From Pseudomonas urmiensis (lineage in GTDB: Bacteria > Pseudomonadota > Gammaproteobacteria > Pseudomonadales > Pseudomonadaceae), in the NCBI RefSeq assembly GCF_014268815.2, contig NZ_JABWRE020000001.1, forward strand, positions 1,121,001-1,185,000: a DNA stretch of 64,000 nucleotides, in the 5' to 3' direction. Below the pieces are notes generated by a model. It was not told the DNA's origin, did no database searches, and saw only the letters and a list, made by a program, of their open reading frames with translations. This document shows positions 49,318 through 57,865 of this stretch, one piece after another. Made by a program: the position numbers and the translations under genes. Each line of letters starts with the position of its first letter. Positions within the stretch are counted from its first letter, which is position 1.

Positions 49318-50965
49318 GCCCAGCGCCGATGCCCTGGCTGGGCTGCTGGGGTTGTCCAACCACACCGTGCGCAAGAGCCATTATCCGGAACTGGCGGTGC
49401 GCCTGGAGGAGTTGGAGGCAGAGCGCAATCGCTACAAGTGGCTGTTCGAGCACGCGGTACATGGGATCTTCCAGGCCAGCTTGGAGCAAGGCATGCGGGC
49501 GGCTAACCCTGCCTTGGCGCGCATGCTCGGCTTCGATCAGCCGCAGGCGTTGCTGTTCTCGCGCAGCGACCTGGCCAGCTTGTTATTCGACCGTGGCACT
49601 GATGAGCTGCAGGAGATTGTCCAGGTGCTGCAGCGCGAGCATGCCCTGCTGGGCTATGAGACCCGCTTGCGCCGGCGTGACGGCAGCAGCATCGATGTGT
49701 TGATGAACCTGCTGCTGCGTCCGGATGAGGTGGGCGTAGTAGAAGGGTTTGTCGCAGATATCACCGAGCGCAAGCAGGCCCAGGCCCATTTGCAGCAACT
49801 CAACGACCAGCTTGAGCTGCGGGTCGCCGAACGCACCAACGAACTGATCGAGGCACGTGACGCTGCGCAAGCGGCCAACCTGAGCAAGGACAAGTACCTG
49901 GCCGCCGCCAGTCATGACCTGCTGCAACCGCTCAATGCTGCCCGGCTGCTGATCTCGACCCTGCGCGAGCGGCCCTTGGCCCAGGCAGAAGGATTGCTGG
50001 TCGAGCGGGCGCACCAGGCGCTGGAAGGCGCCGAAGACCTGCTCACCGACCTGCTCGACATCTCCCGCCTGGATCAGGCGGCGATCAAGCCTGACCTGGA
50101 CTATTACCGCCTGGACGATCTGCTGCTGCCCCTGGATTCGGAATTCCAGTCGGTGGCCGAGGCAGCAGGGCTGGCCTTGCGGGTGCGGGGTGGCCAGCGT
50201 GTGGTGCGTACCGATATGCGTCTGCTGACGCGCATCCTGCGTAATTTCTTGAGCAATGCCTGTCGTTATACCGAGCACGGTCGGGTGCTGATGGGCTGGC
50301 GCCAGCGCGGTGAGCGGCTGCGCATCGAGGTTTGGGACAGTGGCCGGGGTATTGCTGCGGATCGGCTGCAATCGATCTTCCTGGAATTCAACCAGCTCGA
50401 TGTCGGCCGCGCTGTCGACCGCAAAGGCGTGGGTTTGGGCTTGGCGATCGTCGAGCGCATTGCGCGGATCCTGGATTGCCGCATCGATGTCCGGTCTTGG
50501 CCGGGGCGCGGCTCGGTGTTCAGTATTGAAGTGCCGTTATCCAATGAGCAGCCCGCCCAGGGCAGCCTGTCCCTGCCTCAGGCCCGTGTCGGCGACCCGC
50601 TGCCTGGGCGACGCCTGCTGGTACTGGACAATGAGTTGAGCATCCGCCAGAGCATGGCTGCGCTGCTCGCCCAATGGGGATGCGAGGTGGTTACTGCGGG
50701 AGATCTGGACGAATCGTTGCAGGTGTTGCAGGATCGCCCCCCAGAACTGGTGCTGGCGGACTTTCACCTTGACCATGGCCTGACCGGCTGCGATGTGGTC
50801 CGCGACTTGAGGTCGCACTTCGCCTGCGCCATCCCGGCAGTGATGATCACCGCCGATCGCAGCGAGCAAAGTCGGCGCGCCATGCAGCGGCTCAAGGCAC
50901 CTCTGCTGAACAAACCGGTCAAACCGGGCAAATTGCGTGCGGTCTTGAGCCAATTGTTAGGGTAG
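49301..50965 (+). CDS. ercS: ErcS-type soluble hybrid sensor histidine kinase
   Basis: This 554-residue kinase has no membrane segment. It contains a PAS domain (about 45-165, ending VADITERKQAQ), a short coiled coil, phosphoacceptor His205 in AAASHDLLQPLNAARLL, a HATPase (about 300-410; NFLSNACRYTEHG, WDSGRGIAADRL, GVGLGLAIV) and a C-terminal receiver with Asp487 in VLADFHLDHGL. The frame opens at 49160, but ATG 49301 has GAGG six bases upstream and leads into the family sequence. It overlaps ercA. In Pseudomonas the ErcS pathway takes part in switching on ethanol oxidation; here this is inferred from position and type. Confidence 0.9.
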   Translation: MARPSEPSADALAGLLGLSNHTVRKSHYPELAVRLEELEAERNRYKWLFEHAVHGIFQASLEQGMRAANPALARMLGFDQPQALLFSRSDLASLLFDRGTDELQEIVQVLQREHALLGYETRLRRRDGSSIDVLMNLLLRPDEVGVVEGFVADITERKQAQAHLQQLNDQLELRVAERTNELIEARDAAQAANLSKDKYLAAASHDLLQPLNAARLLISTLRERPLAQAEGLLVERAHQALEGAEDLLTDLLDISRLDQAAIKPDLDYYRLDDLLLPLDSEFQSVAEAAGLALRVRGGQRVVRTDMRLLTRILRNFLSNACRYTEHGRVLMGWRQRGERLRIEVWDSGRGIAADRLQSIFLEFNQLDVGRAVDRKGVGLGLAIVERIARILDCRIDVRSWPGRGSVFSIEVPLSNEQPAQGSLSLPQARVGDPLPGRRLLVLDNELSIRQSMAALLAQWGCEVVTAGDLDESLQVLQDRPPELVLADFHLDHGLTGCDVVRDLRSHFACAIPAVMITADRSEQSRRAMQRLKAPLLNKPVKPGKLRAVLSQLLG

Positions 50966-51133
50966 GGCCTGGCATAGGTAGGAGATATCTGGCCGATGGG
51001 CGGATTCCGCGTCATTTCGGACAATTGCAGCCTAATCCCTGTTGCCCCGTGCGACGTGTCGCCTTAGACTGCCGCCCCCTGTAAAAGAGTGCCGGTTGGC
51101 GCTTGAAGAATTCCGTTGCCCTCGCACTGGCGT

Positions 51134-51158
51134 GGGCGACATTTGAATCGCCCAAATG
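51134..51158 (+). promoter_or_regulatory. Two overlapping hairpins in the leader of the DksA-like gene
   Basis: gggcga (51134-51139) can pair with tcgccc (51148-51153). Alternatively, catttg (51140-51145) can pair with caaatg (51153-51158), followed three bases later by a run of six T. The two stems share bases and exclude each other. This resembles an attenuator just upstream of the ATG at 51182, but no regulator or ligand can be named. Confidence 0.4.
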
Positions 51159-51181
51159 CACATTTTTTCATAGAGAAATCG

Positions 51182-51586
51182 ATGACCAAGGAACAGTTGC
51201 TGGCCATGTCGGCCGATGACTACATGAACGCTGAACAGCTGGAGTTCTTCACCCAGCTGCTGCAAGCGATGAAGGTAGATACCCACGAGCGCATCGAGCA
51301 GAGCCGCATTACCATTGAAAGCCTGGATACCCCTTCGGACCCAGCTGACGTGGCATCGGTCGAGGAAGAGCGTCACTGGCTGGTCAACGGCATCGAGCGC
51401 GACCAGCGCCTGCTGCCGCAGCTGGAGATGGCCCTGGGCCGTATTGGTGACGACAGCTTTGGCTGGTGCGAAGACAGCGGCGAGCCAATTGGCCTGCAGC
51501 GCTTGCTGATCAGCCCGACCACCAAGTACTGCATCGAAGCCCAAGAGCGCCACGAGCAGATCGGCCGCCACCAGCGCCAGATCTGA
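51182..51586 (+). CDS. DksA/TraR-family protein lacking two zinc cysteines
   Basis: DksA-type proteins enter the RNA polymerase secondary channel and, with ppGpp, adjust transcription. The 134 residues have a coiled-coil pair (about 20-85, including SPDPADVASVEE-like PSDPADVASVEEERHW) and a C-terminal zinc-finger fold. Only Cys96 and Cys117 remain of the usual four: the pattern is GWCEDSGEPIG and KYCIEAQERHE, so Ser99 and Ala120 replace the others. Two-cysteine DksA2 proteins that work without zinc are known in Pseudomonas, and this may be one. The start at 51182 has GAGA upstream. A terminator follows the stop. Confidence 0.85.
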   Translation: MTKEQLLAMSADDYMNAEQLEFFTQLLQAMKVDTHERIEQSRITIESLDTPSDPADVASVEEERHWLVNGIERDQRLLPQLEMALGRIGDDSFGWCEDSGEPIGLQRLLISPTTKYCIEAQERHEQIGRHQRQI

Positions 51587-51604
51587 TCCAGCGTTTGTCG
51601 CATG

Positions 51605-51633
51605 GCCCCACGGAGCGATCCCTGGGGCTTTTT
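51605..51633 (+). terminator. Rho-independent terminator of the DksA-like gene
   Basis: gcccca (51605-51610) pairs with tggggc (51623-51628), with a T-run of five bases at 51629-51633. This is the clearest intrinsic terminator in the window and lies 19 bases past the stop. Confidence 0.85.
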
Positions 51634-51671
51634 GCGTTTTCTTGCCCGTCCATGGTCTTTACGTCCCCGCT

Positions 51672-51771
51672 GCCGGCCCCTTCGCGGGCAAGCCCGCTCC
51701 CACAGGCACTGCGCTGACTCACCAAACCACGCGGGCCCTGTAGGAGCGGGCTTGCCCGCGAAGCGCCGCGC
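51672..51771. repeat. Inverted REP pair
   Basis: gccggccccttcgcgggcaa plus gcccgctcccacaggca (51672-51708) and the opposite-orientation copy ccctgtaggagcgggcttgc plus ccgcgaagcgccgcgc (51736-51771) form a REP doublet. With the terminator it fills most of the 329-base gap 51587-51915. The remainder, a/t-rich near 51850-51905 (agataatggcctaatagtgg), is probably the promoter of the receptor gene. Confidence 0.88.
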
Positions 51772-51915
51772 TAGCGGAGCCATCTTCAGCGCAGCGCTAT
51801 ATCCTGAGCCATCCATAAGCTTGTCCTGCGTCAACCCCTAGCCCCTTACCTCCTAAAGAGCCATAGATAATGGCCTAATAGTGGCGTTTAATGGCCGCAT
51901 AATAACGACACACGG

Positions 51916-53535
51916 ATGACCACGAAGATGATGCGAGAAGGATCTCTGCCCGCCAGCCAATCACTCCAGCCGACACCTGGCCGAATCCCTGTCACCGTCG
52001 CCCTGTTGCAAGGCCTGGCGCTGGGCGTTGTGCTGGCCGCGATGGCCTTTGCTCAACTGCCGTTCTATCTGGCGTTACCCTTGGCGTTGTTGGTGCTGTG
52101 GATCCCGCTCTGGCGCCGTAAGCCAGCGGCTGCCGACGTCGCCGAGCAGCCATTACCCATGCCCCACGATCTGACCCAGAGCTTGGCGCGCAATACCACG
52201 CATAACGCGCTGTCCGCCGCTGCCATGGCGTTTTCGGTACAGCAGCTGGCCACGCGCTTGCAGTCGCAGTTGGGCGCCGCCTCGCGAATCGTCGACAGTG
52301 CGCAGATCATGATCGGTACCGAGAAGGCCACCGCCCAGCTCAGCCAGCAAGCCCTGGACGCCGCACGTACTGCGCATGTCAGCAGCGCTGCGGGTCGCGA
52401 GGTACTGGCCGACTCGATCCAGCGCATGCATCAGCTCAGCACTCGCGCAACCGCCAGCCGCGAGTTGATCGAAGCGTTGCATCAGCGCAGCGAGGACATC
52501 GCCCGGGTCACCCTGGTGATTCAGGCCATCGCCAGCCAGACCAACTTGCTGGCGCTCAACGCCGCCATCGAGGCCGCCCGTGCGGGTGAGCATGGGCGTG
52601 GCTTCGCGGTCGTCGCCGACGAGGTGCGGGGGCTGGCGGGGCGTACTGCGGCAGCTACCGGCGAAGTGGGAGAGATGGTGGCCGATATTCAGGCGCGTAC
52701 CGCCCAGGTGGTCGAGCAGATCCGCAACTTGGCCGGCGATCTGAGTAGCGGCCTGGAGCAGGTCGAAGATACTGGCGAGCAGCTGACTCAGATTGCCCAG
52801 CTTGCCGCCAGCGTGGAGCACCAAGTGGGTGAGATCGCCGAGGGTACCGCAGTCAACCAAGTGCAACTGGACAACTTGTTTCAAGCGGTGGGGCAGGTGC
52901 GCGCCGACCTTGAACTCAGTGACCAGCAGACCCAGCGCCTGGCCCAGGCAGCGGTGCAGATGGAGAGCCAGGCCGAAGCGCTCAGCGAACGCCTGGCCGA
53001 AGTCGGTCTGGATGACTATCACCAGCGCATTTTCGACTTGGCTATGCGGGGGGCACAGGCGATTGGCGAGCGTTTCGAGCAGGATATCGAGCAAGGTCTC
53101 ATCAGCCTGGATGATTTGTTCGATCGCCGCTATCAGCCTATCCCCGGCATGCGCCCACCGCGTTTCAACACGCGTTTTGATCAGTACACCGACAGTGTGC
53201 TGCCAGGCATCCAGGAGCCGCTGCTGACCCAACACGAGGGCATGGTCTATGCCATCGCCTGCACCCCAGAAGGTTACGTGCCCACCCACAATGCGGCGTT
53301 CAGCCTGCCGCTCACCGGTGATGAGGCCCATGACACCGCGCACAATCGCAGCAAACGGCTGTTCGATGACCGCACTGGCATACGCTGCGGCAGTCATCAG
53401 CAGCGCCTGCTGTTGCAGACCTACAGCCGCGATACTGCTGAGCTGATGCACGATCTGTCGGTACCGGTATTCGTCAAAGGCCGGCACTGGGGTGGTTTGC
53501 GCCTGGGTTATCGACCCGAGCCTGGGCTCGATTGA
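51916..53535 (+). CDS. Methyl-accepting chemotaxis-type receptor with C-terminal sensor region
   Basis: The 539-residue protein has two adjacent hydrophobic segments near the N-terminus (about 25-66, [20 protein letters not shown] and [15 protein letters not shown]) without a periplasmic domain between them. The cytoplasmic signalling domain contains the hairpin tip [20 protein letters not shown] (about 210-230), [15 protein letters not shown]. Unusually, a further domain follows (about 370-539): [48 protein letters not shown] and [11 protein letters not shown], resembling post-signalling Cache/PAS-like sensors. It probably senses a cytoplasmic or membrane signal. An alternative start four codons in is possible. 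Confidence 0.87.
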   Translation: MTTKMMREGSLPASQSLQPTPGRIPVTVALLQGLALGVVLAAMAFAQLPFYLALPLALLVLWIPLWRRKPAAADVAEQPLPMPHDLTQSLARNTTHNALSAAAMAFSVQQLATRLQSQLGAASRIVDSAQIMIGTEKATAQLSQQALDAARTAHVSSAAGREVLADSIQRMHQLSTRATASRELIEALHQRSEDIARVTLVIQAIASQTNLLALNAAIEAARAGEHGRGFAVVADEVRGLAGRTAAATGEVGEMVADIQARTAQVVEQIRNLAGDLSSGLEQVEDTGEQLTQIAQLAASVEHQVGEIAEGTAVNQVQLDNLFQAVGQVRADLELSDQQTQRLAQAAVQMESQAEALSERLAEVGLDDYHQRIFDLAMRGAQAIGERFEQDIEQGLISLDDLFDRRYQPIPGMRPPRFNTRFDQYTDSVLPGIQEPLLTQHEGMVYAIACTPEGYVPTHNAAFSLPLTGDEAHDTAHNRSKRLFDDRTGIRCGSHQQRLLLQTYSRDTAELMHDLSVPVFVKGRHWGGLRLGYRPEPGLD

Positions 53536-53653
53536 ACCCTGGGTTTATTGCTGTTGGCGCAAAACAGCAGTACGGGCGAGTGCTTTTATTCAGCCCCGAG
53601 CGGGCGTATCATAGCTATATCGTTAGGTTGCTAATTAAATTCCGGAGGGGATT

Positions 53654-53848
53654 ATGCATAGCCGAGTCGATGTTGCCGTAATGATAGGCTCCGGGGTGCC
53701 TGCTACCTTCAAGGCCATGGGGCGTAGGGTGTGTTGGGTGGTGTTGGTCAATGGCGAGCGGCGTGGTACGGCGTTCGCCAGCCGCGGCGAAGCGCTCGAG
53801 TGTCAGGCCGCCTGGATGGCTCAGCTAGCCAAGGGGCAGGCAGCCTGA
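53654..53848 (+). CDS. Small basic protein, unknown
   Basis: The 64-residue product (GRRVCWVVLVNGERRGTAFA; GEALECQAAWMAQLAKGQAA) looks like a small β-hairpin followed by a helix. The ATG has an excellent GGAGGGG ribosome site at close distance. An A/T-rich promoter-like region and the palindrome ttag-gttg-ctaa (53623-53634) lie directly upstream. I recognise no family. Translation is likely, but the function is open. Confidence 0.6.
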   Translation: MHSRVDVAVMIGSGVPATFKAMGRRVCWVVLVNGERRGTAFASRGEALECQAAWMAQLAKGQAA

Positions 53849-53856
53849 GGGTTGCC

Positions 53857-54054
53857 TCATCGTTCAAGATGGCGAGCCAGTTCACAGGCATCCTGGTGAC
53901 GCCGCCTGAAGCCCTTGACTCGCCCAGTTGAGCTTTCGGTAACATGAAAAAAGGCGATACCGGCCGGGATTACCACGAAACGCGGCTCTTTTTTGTCCCG
54001 ATAGAGGTAAGAAATTTCTTTCACCTCTCGACGGATTTCGGTGTTTTCGTGCAT
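53857..54054 (-). CDS. Small protein, unknown, convergent with 53654
   Basis: The 65-residue product (MHENTEIRREVKEISYLYRD at the start; FVVIPAGIAFFHVTESSTGR in the middle; HQDACELARHLER at the end) is a compact soluble protein. The frame could start 33 codons upstream, but ATG 54054 has AAGGGA six bases upstream and the upstream residues (poly-polar) look unconserved. It ends eight bases from the stop of the opposite small gene. The family is not recognised. Confidence 0.55.
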   Translation of the reverse strand: MHENTEIRREVKEISYLYRDKKEPRFVVIPAGIAFFHVTESSTGRVKGFRRRHQDACELARHLER

Positions 54055-54361
54055 ATTTCGTCCCTTGTAATGCGCTGATGAATGCTGAGGCCCATTCTGT
54101 GGGGGCCTGCTGTTATCTATTGCATCTTTTCTGGCATTGCTGTTGTCAGACATTACGCTTCCCTAATGGGGAAAACTGCCGTTATCAGGTTGTGACGCTT
54201 TGGCTGGCGAGCTGGAGTAATAATTCCTGCGCGACGTATCGCCAATGTTCACAGACCCATCGTGCATGGTTTTAATAATCTTTTAAGCATCGTTTAGAAA
54301 TGACCGCGCCGCTCCGGGGTTCCGAAGGGGTGCGCATGTAACCGGTTTGAGGAACTCTTCA
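54055..54361. other. 307-base intergenic region, A/T-rich
   Basis: The region between two divergent genes contains A/T-rich stretches (ggttttaataatcttttaag at 54267-54286) suitable for promoters in both directions. An alternative upstream start for the minus-strand gene would extend to 54153. No repeat, RNA gene or further reading frame could be supported. Confidence 0.45.
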
Positions 54362-54832
54362 TTGGCAGTCAGTACACTCGATACCCACGCATTGTTTGCC
54401 TTGGGTGATTTGCGGGCCAAGTTGGTCAAGCTGTTCCAAGGGCGGTTTGTCTATGTCACCGAGCAAAGTCCTGAAGGCCTGTACATGGCTGAGATCGACA
54501 CTGAAAGCGCTCTGGTGGTCGATGACAAGCCACGCCTGGAACTCAAGGTTGGTGATCACTTTCGCGCGGCAGTATTGCCCAGTCGTGAGGGTGGCAAGCT
54601 GGAACTGCGTTTTCGTGAAATCAAGCTCAATGTCTATGGCCAGGGCGACTATGCCTTTGTCTCGGTCCCGGAAGGTGATGGCATCGTGTTCCGCAACGGT
54701 CACGGGGTAATGCTGGTGTTCGCCGCACAGCAGCAAGTGCAGGAAGGCCTGGGCAAGATGCTCAAAGCGGTAACCGGCAAAGTCGCCAAATGGCGCAAGG
54801 GCGAACTCACCACGTTCAAGGCTAGCGAGTGA
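54362..54832 (+). CDS. Conserved hypothetical protein, TTG start
   Basis: The product has about 156 residues. It begins with a TTG codon at 54362 placed seven bases after GAGGAA; another TTG at 54347 lies inside that ribosome site and is less likely. The sequence suggests a mixed β-rich domain (VYVTEQSPEGLYMAEI, KVGDHFRAAVLPSREGGK, DYAFVSVPEGDGIVFRNGHG) with a basic C-terminal helix (MLKAVTGKVAKWRKG). I recognise no family. It overlaps the next gene by four bases (GTGA), which indicates coupled translation. Confidence 0.65.
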   Translation: MAVSTLDTHALFALGDLRAKLVKLFQGRFVYVTEQSPEGLYMAEIDTESALVVDDKPRLELKVGDHFRAAVLPSREGGKLELRFREIKLNVYGQGDYAFVSVPEGDGIVFRNGHGVMLVFAAQQQVQEGLGKMLKAVTGKVAKWRKGELTTFKASE

Positions 54833-55044
54833 GCACTGAAGGCCCGCCTGCTGGACGGGCGCAGTTTCACACTCAGCATCAAGCCCGCGCTACGGCGCAA
54901 GCCGAGCAACTGTTGGCGCGCAAAGATGAGCTGGGCGGTGCCTGGTTAGGCTGGGTGGCGGGTGAGCTGTACCGGCTCAGCCCTGCGCCGTACGCCGCGA
55001 TGGTGCGACGTGAGCTAGAAAGGCTGAGCCAGGATCCAGGCTAG
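54829..55044 (+). CDS. Small helical protein coupled to the preceding gene
   Basis: The 71-residue product starts with GTG overlapping the upstream stop. It is rich in Ala, Gln and Arg and probably helical (ARATAQAEQLLARKDELGG; PYAAMVRRELERLSQDPG). It ends 22 bases before the convergent mrpG end. No domain is recognised. The overlap is the main support for it being real. Confidence 0.6.
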   Translation: MSTEGPPAGRAQFHTQHQARATAQAEQLLARKDELGGAWLGWVAGELYRLSPAPYAAMVRRELERLSQDPG

Positions 55045-55066
55045 TGGGGGCGTAGCTGAGGCCGGT

Positions 55067-55432
55067 TCAGTTGCCGCGATCGCGGCCGCTGCTGACTTCT
55101 TCTGGCACCGACTCACCCGACATGCGCTTGCGAAACAAGGCCGCTCTGGCGAGCAGCAGTGTAGTCACCGGCACGGTGATCGACAGCAAGATTGGAATCA
55201 GCCAGGCATGCAGCACCGGCCCTTGCTTGACCCATGAGAAGTACACAATCGACGCCAGGCTAACGCACCAGGCGCCGATGGTCGAAGCCAGCGCAGGCGG
55301 GTGCATGCGTTGGAAGTAGTCTTTCATGCGCACCAGCCCCAGGGCACCGATCAGGGCGAACAGGCTGGCGGTCAGCAGCAGGGCGGCAGTGACCAGCTCC
55401 AGCCACAATGGCAGTTCAAGGGCTTCGGTCAT
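55067..55432 (-). CDS. mrpG: MrpG/PhaG, cation/proton antiporter subunit G
   Basis: This 121-residue membrane protein is the last subunit of the Mrp-type antiporter. It has three membrane spans and the family pattern FALIGALGLVRMKDYFQRMH followed by PALASTIGAWCVSLASIVYF. The start overlaps the mrpF stop by four bases. The operon is also called pha, sha or mnh in different bacteria. The tail is hydrophilic and variable. Confidence 0.93.
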   Translation of the reverse strand: MTEALELPLWLELVTAALLLTASLFALIGALGLVRMKDYFQRMHPPALASTIGAWCVSLASIVYFSWVKQGPVLHAWLIPILLSITVPVTTLLLARAALFRKRMSGESVPEEVSSGRDRGN

Positions 55433-55707
55433 TCGATCACCTCACCGCGCAAGAGAAATTTGGCCAGGGCGAAGGAGCCGACGAAGCCGAACAGGGCGAT
55501 TAGTAGTGCGCCTTCGAAATAGGTATCACTGGCGTAGCGAATGCCCAGCACCAGCATCATCAGCATGGCCAGGATGTACAGGTAGTCCAGCGCCAGCACC
55601 CGATCCTGGGCGGACGGGCCGCGAAACAGCCTGACCAGCGCCAGGGCCATGGCGATGGCGAAGATGAACAGGCTGGCGAGAATGGCGTTGGCGAGCAGGC
55701 CTGTCAT
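55429..55707 (-). CDS. mrpF: MrpF/PhaF, cation/proton antiporter subunit F
   Basis: This 92-residue protein has three hydrophobic segments and the conserved FRGPSAQDRVLALDYLYILA stretch that marks MrpF. It is required for antiport in the assembled complex. It overlaps mrpE upstream and mrpG downstream by four bases each. Confidence 0.93.
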   Translation of the reverse strand: MTGLLANAILASLFIFAIAMALALVRLFRGPSAQDRVLALDYLYILAMLMMLVLGIRYASDTYFEGALLIALFGFVGSFALAKFLLRGEVIE

Positions 55708-56192
55708 TCGAAAATCTCCATCAGCGGGCGTTCATAGGTGTGCTTGAAGTGTTCGATGAAGTCCGCTTCATCGTCCAGGTCGAACACATGCAGCAGCAGG
55801 ACACTGCGGTCCAGCGCCAGCTCCGACCAGACCGTACCGGGGACCACCGTGGTGATCATCGATAAGGCCGCCAGGCCGTGGGCATCGCGCAAGGCCAAGG
55901 GAATGTGGACGAACGCCGAGCGTGGCGGACGGCTGCCGGCACGCAGCACGCTACGCGCTACCAGCAGGTTCGAAATGATCACATCCAGGCCAACGCGGCC
56001 GATCAGCTTGGCGATCACCCACGGCCTGCGCACGTGTGCGTGCTGAGGGCGCAACGGCGCCATCAGGATCGGCGCGAGAATGCCCAGCAGAGCGCCCAGT
56101 AGCAGATTGCCAGGGCTCAGTGACAGGTTCAGCAGCAGCCACAGAACGAACAGTGCAACGGACAGCAGCGGTGCGGGAAAGACTCGGCTCAT
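55704..56192 (-). CDS. mrpE: MrpE/PhaE, cation/proton antiporter subunit E
   Basis: This 162-residue protein has two N-terminal membrane spans (FPAPLLSVALFVLWLLLNLS; GNLLLGALLGILAPILM) and the family region VIISNLLVARSVLRAGSRPP, ending in the cytoplasmic TVVPGTVWSELALDRSVLLL and HVFDLDDEADF stretches. It overlaps mrpD and mrpF by four bases. Confidence 0.92.
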   Translation of the reverse strand: MSRVFPAPLLSVALFVLWLLLNLSLSPGNLLLGALLGILAPILMAPLRPQHAHVRRPWVIAKLIGRVGLDVIISNLLVARSVLRAGSRPPRSAFVHIPLALRDAHGLAALSMITTVVPGTVWSELALDRSVLLLHVFDLDDEADFIEHFKHTYERPLMEIFE

Positions 56193-57865
56193 GGCTGCAC
56201 CTGTACGTCAAAGGTGGTGGGGCCTGGGACCGGCCGGGTAGCCATCACCGCTTCGATATAGGCATCAGGCGCTTGCAGGCTCGCGGCGGTATCCTGGGTG
56301 TAACGCAGCAGTGGCTCGGCCCTGAAGCTCAAGATGATGCACAAGCCGAGCAGGATCACGATCGGCAGGCACTCATAGCGTCGCAGCAGTGGCGAAGGGC
56401 GCTCTTCAGGCTTCCAGAAGCGCTGGATACCGACACGGCCGAAGGCGATCAGCGAGGCCATGCCCGACAAGATCAACAGCGTTACCAGCGCCCAGCCAGC
56501 GGCGGACAACGGCTGCTCGGGGGCGGTGCCCAGGCCGAGCGGATTGAACAGCGCGCTGATCAGGCCCAGTTTGCCAATAAAGCCAGACAGCGGCGGCATG
56601 CCAATGATCAGCAAGGCGCAGGCAATGAAACTCAAGCCCAGGAAGGCCATGGTCCAGGGGATGATCTGGCCGATCACCGCCTTCTGCTCGTCGTCCAGGT
56701 TGATGCCCTTGGGCGGGTGCAGTGACTCCAACGGCGAAGGCATGCCTTCGTCATCATCCAGCGGTGCTTCATTGGCCGAGCGTGAACGTTCGACCAGCTC
56801 GGCCAGCAAGAACAACGCGCACAGTGCCAGGGTCGAGCTGACCAGGTAGAACAGCGCGCTGCCGGTGAGGATCGGCTGGCCAAAGCCCACTGCGGCCATC
56901 AGCGTGCCGGCCGAAACCAGAATGCTCAGTGCCGCCATGCGCTCCAGGCGCTGGGCAGCGAGAATGCACACTGCCGCCACTGCCAGGGTTGCCAGGCCGC
57001 CGTAGATCAGCCATTGCCCACCAAAGTGCGCCGAAGCACCGGCCTGGCCGGAAAACAGCAACGTCCATAGGCGCAGCACTGCGTACAGGCCAACCTTGGT
57101 CATGATCGCGAACAGCGCCGCCACCGGCGCGCTGGCCGAGGCATAGGCGGGCACCAGCCAGAAGTTCAGCGGCCAGATACCGGCCTTGGCCAGGAACGCC
57201 ATCGCCAGGATCGCCGCGCCCGCATGCAGCAGGCCCCGGTCAGCCTCCGGTACCAGGGGGATCTTCAACGCCAGGTCGGCCATGTTCAGCGTGCCGGTGA
57301 CCCCATACAGCATGGCTGCGCCGACCAGAAACAGCGAGGAAGCGAACAGGTTGATCGCGATGTAATGCAGCCCTGCCTTGACCCGTGCGCGCCCCGAGCC
57401 GTGCAGCAGCAAGCCGTAAGAGGCCGCCAGCAACACTTCGAAGAACACGAACAGGTTGAACAGGTCGGCGGTCAAGAAGGCCCCATACAAGCCCATCAGC
57501 TGGATCTGGAACAGCGCATGGAAGCTGGCCCCGGCGCCATCCCAACGGGCGCGGGCGAACAGCAGCGCACTGACTCCGACGATACCGGTGAGGGTCAGCA
57601 TCAGCGCCGAGAGGTGATCGACTACCAGTACGATGCCAAAGGGCGCCGGCCAGTTGCCGGGCAGGTACACGCCAATCGACTCGGCCTGACCTTGAGTGCG
57701 CACCCAGGTGAGCAGGGTGATGGCAATCGCCAGGCCAATGATGCTCGACAGCAGGTTCAGATGGCCCTTGAGGCGCCGACGTTTCTCACCGAGCAACAGC
57801 ATTAGCGAGGCAGTCACCAGCGGTAGCAGGATCGGCGCGATGATCAGTTGATTCATCCAGCTCAT
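56189..57865 (-). CDS. mrpD: MrpD/PhaD, cation/proton antiporter subunit D
   Basis: This 558-residue protein is one of two large proton-channel-like subunits related to NuoM/NuoN. About 14 membrane spans are visible, including VVDHLSALMLTLTGIVGVSA, FVFFEVLLAASYGLLLHGSG, and AFLAKAGIWPLNFWLVPAYA, where the lysine and tryptophan region matches the family channel. The C-terminal third contains a hydrophilic loop (about 355-385). It overlaps mrpC and mrpE by four bases. Confidence 0.94.
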   Translation of the reverse strand: MSWMNQLIIAPILLPLVTASLMLLLGEKRRRLKGHLNLLSSIIGLAIAITLLTWVRTQGQAESIGVYLPGNWPAPFGIVLVVDHLSALMLTLTGIVGVSALLFARARWDGAGASFHALFQIQLMGLYGAFLTADLFNLFVFFEVLLAASYGLLLHGSGRARVKAGLHYIAINLFASSLFLVGAAMLYGVTGTLNMADLALKIPLVPEADRGLLHAGAAILAMAFLAKAGIWPLNFWLVPAYASASAPVAALFAIMTKVGLYAVLRLWTLLFSGQAGASAHFGGQWLIYGGLATLAVAAVCILAAQRLERMAALSILVSAGTLMAAVGFGQPILTGSALFYLVSSTLALCALFLLAELVERSRSANEAPLDDDEGMPSPLESLHPPKGINLDDEQKAVIGQIIPWTMAFLGLSFIACALLIIGMPPLSGFIGKLGLISALFNPLGLGTAPEQPLSAAGWALVTLLILSGMASLIAFGRVGIQRFWKPEERPSPLLRRYECLPIVILLGLCIILSFRAEPLLRYTQDTAASLQAPDAYIEAVMATRPVPGPTTFDVQVQP

